Shown here piece after piece: positions 59,364 through 64,000 of a stretch of 64,000 bases of DNA (position 1 is its first letter; each line of letters starts with the position of its first letter). The notes beneath the pieces are model-generated. The model searched no databases, had not been told where the DNA came from, and saw only the letters and a program-made list of their open reading frames with translations. This DNA is from Pseudeuparius sepicola (Eukaryota > Arthropoda > Insecta > Coleoptera > Anthribidae): NCBI GenBank assembly GCA_963920635.1, contig OY987307.1, forward strand, positions 13,469,735 to 13,533,734. Direction: 5' to 3'. The position numbers and the translations under genes were made by a program.

Positions 59364-60074
59364 ATGTCGCTGTTGTTCACACTACACGGATTTACTTCCA
59401 CACTGTCTATTGACTTTAATATTCCTATACATTTAGAATCAGATTTTGAGTATGGTTTGGCCCTGCTAGGATTTCACACATATAACAGTATACCCAATAT
59501 AGATGTTGGTGTCAACAAATTTTATTATATAAATGCTGATGGGTATCGCAAATGTTTAGTAATCCCCACAGGCTCGTACGAAATTGAGGCCCTAGAAAAT
59601 TACATAGTTGGCGCTTTAAGAAAGGAGGAGTCTGATCAGAAAAATCCAATTTCAATAAAAGCCAATAACAGTACTTTAAAGTGTGAAATTTACAGTGATA
59701 AATATACAGTAGATTTTCTACCAACAGACTCTATTGCTCATGTGTTAGGATTTTCTCCTAGTCTATTAGAGTCTGGACAATTACATACTTCTGATATATC
59801 TGTAAATATCGTGAAGGTCAGAACTATACATATAGATTGTAACGTAACATCTGGAGCATACTATAAAAATCAACCAACTCATACGATTTACGAGTTTGCA
59901 GTTAGCAGCGATCCTGGTTACGCTATAGACGAGTCTCCGAAAAATCTGGTGTACATGCCAGTTGCAAAGCGTGAGATTAATAATTTGACTGTAAATATTC
60001 TCGATCAGAACTCTCAACCTGTAAATTTTAGAGGTGAGGAAATAATTGTACGGTTGGAGTTGAAGCGTGTATGA
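59364..60074 (+). CDS. Penton-like minor capsid protein, 236 aa
   Basis: Probable single-jelly-roll vertex protein of the icosahedral particle. The sequence is beta-strand-rich with few charged clusters: an N-terminal SLLFTLHGFTSTLSIDF, a middle with YTVDFLPTDSIAHVLGF, and a C-terminal block (SDPGYAIDESP, NFRGEEIIVRLELKR). Its size and place, directly before the major capsid gene, match the penton of Polintons and adintoviruses. It has its own promoter with an extremely short leader (about five bases). No membrane helix or signal peptide. Assignment is by pattern and context; a structure comparison is needed for proof. Confidence 0.65.
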   Translation: MSLLFTLHGFTSTLSIDFNIPIHLESDFEYGLALLGFHTYNSIPNIDVGVNKFYYINADGYRKCLVIPTGSYEIEALENYIVGALRKEESDQKNPISIKANNSTLKCEIYSDKYTVDFLPTDSIAHVLGFSPSLLESGQLHTSDISVNIVKVRTIHIDCNVTSGAYYKNQPTHTIYEFAVSSDPGYAIDESPKNLVYMPVAKREINNLTVNILDQNSQPVNFRGEEIIVRLELKRV

Positions 60075-60087
60075 AATTTTTGTGAAA

Positions 60088-60309
60088 ATGGTTTTGGTTT
60101 TTGATGACAGATATCAACCGTATAAAAGGCAATCACAATGCTCCAAAAATTCACTAACAAATATTTCACCGAAGAGTGCAGATCGTCTCTCGTTGGAAAA
60201 TCAACAATTTTTAAAAGATATTTCACCGAAGAGTGCAGATCGTCTCTCGTTGGAAAATCAAGAATTTTTGAAAGCACTTGGCTATGTCCCTAACACCTCA
60301 AGTGTTTAA
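60088..60309 (+). CDS. Small protein with a duplicated 19-residue repeat, 73 aa
   Basis: ATG at 60,088, fourteen bases after the penton stop. The sequence starts MVLVFDDRYQPYKRQ. It carries two exact tandem copies of a 19-residue unit (ISPKSADRLSLENQ...FLK; 57 bases each, about 60,158-60,271) with a single-residue change. It ends LGYVPNTSSV at 60,309, overlapping the major capsid ORF by 26 bases. The major capsid promoter lies inside this ORF, so only a transcript that starts upstream would make it. No known domain. Confidence 0.5.
   Translation: MVLVFDDRYQPYKRQSQCSKNSLTNISPKSADRLSLENQQFLKDISPKSADRLSLENQEFLKALGYVPNTSSV
60121..60155 (+). promoter_or_regulatory. TATA box and initiator of the major capsid gene
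   Basis: TATAAAAG at 60,121-60,128 and ttcact at 60,150-60,155. No ATG lies between 60,155 and the capsid ATG at 60,284, which fits a scanning leader. Confidence 0.6.
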
Positions 60310-61519
60310 TGTGCATCGCACCCCAACCTATGATGAATCTATTCAACGTTTAGAGAAGCGCACCTATTACCCATTTGTAAAGTCATTTAGGAATAATGAT
60401 ACTGTGGAAATTACCATTAATCAGGGTGATGCATGGTTGTTGATGTACGATGCGTCGATTTTTGTCAAAGGTACAGTGGCTAAGAAAACCGGTGCTGGAC
60501 AATGCAAACTAGCCAACAACGGTGCCGCATTTCTATTCGATTCAATTTCTTATGAACTAAATGGCAAGGAAGTAGAAGTAGTGAGAAACCCCGGAATTGT
60601 GAGTACGATCAGATCGTATCTTTGCTATACTGCTAATGACGAAAAATGCATGTCAACAGCAAGCTGGGTTGGGGTTAATAAATCTTTTGCTGTTAACAAT
60701 GATGGAACATTCAATGTAAGAATACCGCTAAAACATCTGTTTGGAATATTCAACGATTATCAGATGGCAATTTGTGGTAAACAAACAGTGAGACTAATAC
60801 GAGCTCGAAATGATAACAATGCCTTATTACTAACCCAAGACGCTGCAAGACCAGATCCTGCCATAACTGCAGAAATAACAATTTCCAACATTGAATTAAA
60901 GGTTAAACATATTCAGCCGAATGATATCATTAGATTGGATCTGCTTAAATCTATAAAAATTGATCGTCCAATTATAATGGCGTTCCGCAAATGGGAGCTA
61001 CATGAATTGCCAAATCTTACTGTAAACTCCCAAAGAGAAATATGGGCCGTAAAATCGTCAGCAGCCGCGTCAACTCCTCGGTACGTCATAGTTGGATTTC
61101 AGACTGATCGCAATGATAATTCTAAAAAAAATCCCACGTCATTTGATCACATAGATGCGACTGATGTAAGATTAATTGTAAACGGTGAATATTTTCCATT
61201 CGAACGTCAGAGATTGAATTTTGCTGCTAACGACTTTTTGGAGGCCTATCACAACTATGTGGAATTTTATCCGAGTTACATGAATGCAATGGAGAGTCGC
61301 CCGCTACTTAGCTATGCAGATTACAAAAATAATGCAACCCTCTTTGTAATTGACTGTTCTCGCCGGAATGAATCTATAAAAATAAACACAGTTGATGTTA
61401 AGTTGGACATAGAAAATAGTGATGGATTTCCTGATAGAACTCGAGCCTACTGCATAATTGTGCATGACTGTACCATGGAGTATTTACCTTTAAGTGAAAC
61501 TGTACGAGATTTAATGTAG
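60284..61519 (+). CDS. Major capsid protein candidate (double jelly-roll type), 411 aa
   Basis: Likely builds the trimeric capsomers of the particle. The ATG at 60,284 (MSLTPQVFNVHRTP) is preferred over the in-frame TTG at 60,278. The chain is beta-rich, with regularly spaced strands (VEITINQGDAWLLMYDASIF, FLFDSISYELNGKEVEVVRN) and a second similar half (ELKVKHIQPNDIIRLDLLK, VRLIVNGEYFPFERQRLNF), as expected for two jelly rolls. No Cys clusters, signal peptide or membrane helix. Length is at the short end for the family. Its position between penton and ATPase genes, with a protease in the same cluster, supports the call. It is intact over its full length. Confidence 0.7.
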   Translation: MSLTPQVFNVHRTPTYDESIQRLEKRTYYPFVKSFRNNDTVEITINQGDAWLLMYDASIFVKGTVAKKTGAGQCKLANNGAAFLFDSISYELNGKEVEVVRNPGIVSTIRSYLCYTANDEKCMSTASWVGVNKSFAVNNDGTFNVRIPLKHLFGIFNDYQMAICGKQTVRLIRARNDNNALLLTQDAARPDPAITAEITISNIELKVKHIQPNDIIRLDLLKSIKIDRPIIMAFRKWELHELPNLTVNSQREIWAVKSSAAASTPRYVIVGFQTDRNDNSKKNPTSFDHIDATDVRLIVNGEYFPFERQRLNFAANDFLEAYHNYVEFYPSYMNAMESRPLLSYADYKNNATLFVIDCSRRNESIKINTVDVKLDIENSDGFPDRTRAYCIIVHDCTMEYLPLSETVRDLM

Positions 61520-61524
61520 ATCCG

Positions 61525-61559
61525 TATATATAAAAGAACATTTACTGATACATTTCAGT
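61525..61559 (+). promoter_or_regulatory. TATA box and arthropod initiator of the membrane protein gene
   Basis: TATATATAAAAG at 61,525-61,536 and ttcagt at 61,554-61,559 (a perfect arthropod TCAGT initiator), ATG at 61,570. Confidence 0.7.
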
Positions 61560-61569
61560 TATAATCAAG

Positions 61570-61995
61570 ATGTTGCTGAGTTTGGGTCACATTATTTTGT
61601 TCTCATTAATAAATAATGTGTTCTATATTTACAACCCTGAAGATGCTAAGGTATCTATTTGCGAACAGGATAAAAGATGTTTCCCATTTAAAACGGTAGT
61701 TGAAAAAATTTCGGTAGCAAGACTGCCTAAAAATGCTACTCAGTTTAAACTTCGAGCAGTATTCCAAAATCATACGATTGCTGAAAGTGTGTGGAGGGAG
61801 GTCCCACCTTCCACCACGCCCACAATGGCCACACCCAGAGACCTCAGTCAAGAACAACATATAAAAGACCTCGCTTTCCTGCCACTAATTTACTACATTA
61901 CTATATGTTCTTCATTGCTAGTAGCAAAATTATTTATTGAAATAGTAAGAGTATTACTGAATGAGCGATGGAGCATAATTACGAGAGTCTTATAA
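61570..61995 (+). CDS. Membrane protein of unknown function, 141 aa
   Basis: The N-terminus is hydrophobic (LLSLGHIILFSLI) like a signal peptide. Residues about 20-100 form a small ectodomain with two Cys (VSICEQDKRCFPF, probable disulfide) and N-glycosylation-type sites (KNATQ, QNHTI). A strong membrane helix follows (LAFLPLIYYITICSSLLVAK) and the tail is short and basic. This is a type I topology. It could sit in host membranes or act at the cell surface. The gene has the clearest promoter of the cluster, and its 3' end overlaps the IAP gene by 28 bases. No homologue was recognised. Confidence 0.6.
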   Translation: MLLSLGHIILFSLINNVFYIYNPEDAKVSICEQDKRCFPFKTVVEKISVARLPKNATQFKLRAVFQNHTIAESVWREVPPSTTPTMATPRDLSQEQHIKDLAFLPLIYYITICSSLLVAKLFIEIVRVLLNERWSIITRVL

Positions 61996-62390
61996 GAACG
62001 TTTGAAAACTGGTCAAGCCCCCTATCATCAGAGAAGCTTGCCCGAGCAGGATTTTTTTATACGAATTACGAAGATGTTGTCCGGTGTCCATTTTGCAATA
62101 TTGAAGGATATAAATGGGAAAAGGATGATGATCCATGGCAAGACCATGCTAGCTGGAGTCCCAGTTGTCCATTTATTAAAGGTGAAATCAAGCCTGTGGA
62201 CATCCCACCTGAAAAAGTAAATAACACCAATCCAGACTTTTTATGTATAGTATGCTACTGCAGAAACATAGAAGTCTTGCTGGTTCCATGTGGACATTTG
62301 GCATGCTGTATGAGTTGTGCAAACTCCATGGAGAAGTGCCCGCTGTGTAGGAGTATTGTGCAGCAGAAGATTCGAGCTTACATGCCTTAA
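61968..62390 (+). CDS. BIR-RING inhibitor of apoptosis, 140 aa
   Basis: An E3-ligase-type IAP that would block host caspases or their activators. The BIR domain (about residues 6-75) has the full zinc set: Cys-x2-Cys in RCPFCNIEG, His in WQDHASW 16 residues on, and Cys in SPSCPF, along with the WEKDDDPW signature. The RING finger (about 92-135) is complete: CIVC, CGHLACC, CANSMEKCPLC. One BIR and one RING make it shorter than most insect IAPs, like the compact IAPs of baculoviruses. The ATG at 61,968 overlaps the preceding gene. No TATA box of its own was seen, so it may share that transcript. AATAAA at 62,413-62,418. Confidence 0.9.
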   Translation: MEHNYESLIRTFENWSSPLSSEKLARAGFFYTNYEDVVRCPFCNIEGYKWEKDDDPWQDHASWSPSCPFIKGEIKPVDIPPEKVNNTNPDFLCIVCYCRNIEVLLVPCGHLACCMSCANSMEKCPLCRSIVQQKIRAYMP

Positions 62391-62461
62391 ATGTATGGTA
62401 ATAGTTGTAGAAAATAAATATTCTTAATCGAAAAACTGTTTATTATTTACATCCCGATAGG

Positions 62462-62495
62462 TATATATGCATCAAGCATACGCTATCTTATTAGA
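62462..62495 (+). promoter_or_regulatory. TATA box and initiator of the ATPase gene
   Basis: TATATA at 62,462-62,467, ttagat at 62,490-62,495. An ATG at 62,467 overlaps the TATA box and would not be transcribed, so the start is placed at 62,506. Confidence 0.5.
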
Positions 62496-62505
62496 TGTAT
62501 ACAAG

Positions 62506-63186
62506 ATGCGTATCGAATCACATCAACTATCTCTACCAATCGAAAATCTAGATTTTGCTCGAAGTGAGAAATCTAAACATGGCGTACTCTTACCAAATTC
62601 AATTAGAGCAATATTTTGCGGTCCTAGCGGTTGTGGTAAAACAAACAGTCTGCTTAGTTTAATATTCAACGAGAATGGCTTAAAATTTAAGAACATCTAC
62701 CTTTACAGTAAATCTCTATACCAACCTAAATATCAGTTACTACAAGACGTGCTTAAAGAAGCAAAATGTGTTGGATATTTTCCATTTAGCTCAAACGATG
62801 ACGTCATTGCACCAACAGAGGCTAGAGAAAATTCAATTTTTATTTTCGATGATGTGGCTTGTGGGACACAGGAAAAAATTAGAGAATATTACTCCATGGG
62901 TCGTCATAAAAATATAGATGCTGCATATCTCTGCCAGACATATTCAAAAATACCTAAGCAATTAATACGAGACAATTGTAATGTAATCGTTTTGTTTAAA
63001 CAAGATGAGGTAAACCTTAGACATATTTATGAAGAGCACGTATCACCAGACATCTCATACGGTGATTTCAAGAATCTCTGCTCGCTTTGTTGGAATGATA
63101 ATTTTGGAACTCTAGTTATTGTTAAAGATTTCAATATGAATGAGGGACGCTATAGAATAGGTTTTGATAGGTATATAAAGTTATGA
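62506..63186 (+). CDS. A32/FtsK-type genome-packaging ATPase, 226 aa
   Basis: Motor that pumps DNA into the capsid. Walker A is GPSGCGKT and Walker B is IFIFDDVA; a third conserved stretch (YLCQTYSKIPKQLIRDN) fits the sensor region of the viral A32 family. ATG 62,506 (MRIESHQLSLPIENLDF) is chosen because the earlier in-frame ATG at 62,467 lies in the TATA box. It ends TGA 63,184. Length is typical for Polinton ATPases. It follows the IAP gene by 115 bases and is followed at once by the DUF8207-like gene, whose promoter overlaps its last codons. Confidence 0.85.
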   Translation: MRIESHQLSLPIENLDFARSEKSKHGVLLPNSIRAIFCGPSGCGKTNSLLSLIFNENGLKFKNIYLYSKSLYQPKYQLLQDVLKEAKCVGYFPFSSNDDVIAPTEARENSIFIFDDVACGTQEKIREYYSMGRHKNIDAAYLCQTYSKIPKQLIRDNCNVIVLFKQDEVNLRHIYEEHVSPDISYGDFKNLCSLCWNDNFGTLVIVKDFNMNEGRYRIGFDRYIKL

Positions 63187-63202
63187 GAAGCACAATACGC
63201 TT
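63172..63202 (+). promoter_or_regulatory. TATA box of the last gene, inside the ATPase 3' end
   Basis: TATATAAAG at 63,172-63,180. Start near 63,200; the ATGs at 63,216 and 63,222 follow, while the ATG at 63,183 lies upstream of the predicted start site. Confidence 0.5.
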
Positions 63203-63215
63203 ATTATTAATCGAG

Positions 63216-64000
63216 ATGTCGATGCAAGAACAGATTCAAGAAGCGCAGCGCGCAAAGAAAATCAGTGAACTAGCTCGAACGATTAGAAAAAAATACACCG
63301 CCTTAAAAATAGGGAAATTTGATGAGAATGAAACTTTACAAAAAATTTTCAAACCTGTGACAAGCTCTCTAGCAAATTTACAAGTTAAGCAAGAATTAAA
63401 ACCGGAAGTAAAACCGAAAGTTGAACCAAAAGTTGAATCATTTATGGAAAAGTGGCGCGAGTCGTTGAAAAGTCCAATTGCACTTTTAGGAGAAATGAAT
63501 GAAACGTTAAATGATGTTGAGAAAGGAATTGACAAAGTGTACAGGCATTTTGATACTGTGTATCCTAAAGTATCTATACCATGTATAACAGACTTTATGG
63601 CTAATTCACTTAAAATCGATAGGACATATGGTCCTAAGTATGACGAAACTAAATCAGTATGGATGCTAGGAAATAAATATATCGATTTTGAAAAAACGTC
63701 TGGTGATATAATCATCAACAATAGCCGATTCGCGGGAACTGATGGTCTCTACCAGCTAATTTTCTATAATAATCCAGAAGGTACTGATGATGATTTGAAA
63801 AGTTACAGAGATATTTTAAATCTCACTGGTGCTCATCTTACTTCAAACGGACGATTAAAACATAGCTACAAAAATAAGTATTCTAATATTATTAAACCTC
63901 TTATGAAGGGCCCGGTGGCTACCTCCACACCTGTAAAGGGTTCTGGCATGCATCTTAAGTATAACACAAAACCTGTGGAATATGTTTACTGGGATGATCC
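63216..64000 (+). CDS. DUF8207-like Polinton protein, cut by the window edge (more than 261 aa)
   Basis: The frame is open from 63,183 to the last base of the window; ATG 63,216 (MSMQEQIQEAQ) is preferred because it lies after the predicted start site. The N-terminal third is charged and likely helical, with a KPEVKPKVEPKVE linker. A central part (TYGPKYDETKSVWMLGNKY, FAGTDGLYQLIFYN, DLKSYRDILNLTGAHL) matches the pattern of the DUF8207 family that accompanies Polinton-like elements in insects. The function is not known; being next to capsid and ATPase genes suggests a structural or DNA-binding virion protein. No zinc or catalytic motif seen. Confidence 0.7.
   Translation, partial: MSMQEQIQEAQRAKKISELARTIRKKYTALKIGKFDENETLQKIFKPVTSSLANLQVKQELKPEVKPKVEPKVESFMEKWRESLKSPIALLGEMNETLNDVEKGIDKVYRHFDTVYPKVSIPCITDFMANSLKIDRTYGPKYDETKSVWMLGNKYIDFEKTSGDIIINNSRFAGTDGLYQLIFYNNPEGTDDDLKSYRDILNLTGAHLTSNGRLKHSYKNKYSNIIKPLMKGPVATSTPVKGSGMHLKYNTKPVEYVYWDD

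Noticed and set aside
63236..63721. 161-codon minus-strand ORF near the right edge
   Set aside because: Antisense to the long open DUF8207-like frame, which continues past the window.

Overview
The window looks like a repeat-dense stretch of an AT-rich arthropod, probably insect, nuclear genome. Spliced genes, AATAAA signals, TATA plus initiator promoters, and gypsy, Pao, mariner, hAT and R4/Dong-like elements point that way. The species cannot be told from the sequence, and no convincing complete host gene is present. Almost everything recognisable is mobile or virus-derived DNA, much of it nested.

Layout. 1-1.7 kb: Ty3/gypsy pol remnant (minus). 2-13.8 kb: foldback MITEs, dispersed repeats, an errantivirus-like env remnant, a tRNA-like SINE head and an 'acagggtgtgacaaaa' array. 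14.0-22.1 kb: remnant of a Polinton/Maverick (adintovirus-like) element, with an intact 185-codon ORF convergent with a spliced family B DNA polymerase gene. The polymerase gene is broken by two small deletions. Its first coding intron holds a chimera of a restriction-like-endonuclease (R4/Dong-like) retrotransposon and a second copy of part of the same polymerase gene. 22.8-36.6 kb: foldback MITEs, a spliced Tc1/mariner-superfamily transposase with unusually long D-E spacing (broken by one frameshift), 5S- and tRNA-derived SINE-like pieces, tandem arrays and a hAT MITE. 37.5-40.4 kb: two further R4/Dong-like fragments. 41-50 kb: GC-rich palindromes, a three-level nested foldback structure and ATCGAT repeats. 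51.3-57.5 kb: a DD41D mariner remnant and a Pao retrotransposon interrupted by an LTR element that itself carries a mariner fragment.

57.5 kb to the right edge: the most striking region. It is a compact, apparently intact plus-strand cluster of virion genes of a Polinton/adintovirus-like element: a small early-type protein, a PLA2-domain minor capsid protein, an adenain-type cysteine protease, a penton-like protein, a small repeat protein, a double-jelly-roll-type major capsid protein candidate, a membrane protein, a BIR-RING inhibitor of apoptosis, an A32/FtsK-type packaging ATPase and a DUF8207-like protein running off the window. Most genes have their own TATA box about 25-29 bases before an initiator. 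The protease has no ATG. It sits in the -1 frame behind a canonical A_AAA_AAC slippery heptamer at the very end of the PLA2 gene, so a frameshifted PLA2-protease fusion is the simplest reading. Capsid proteins, protease and ATPase would build and fill a particle; the IAP could keep the host cell alive. The integrase and an intact polymerase of this element are not in the window.
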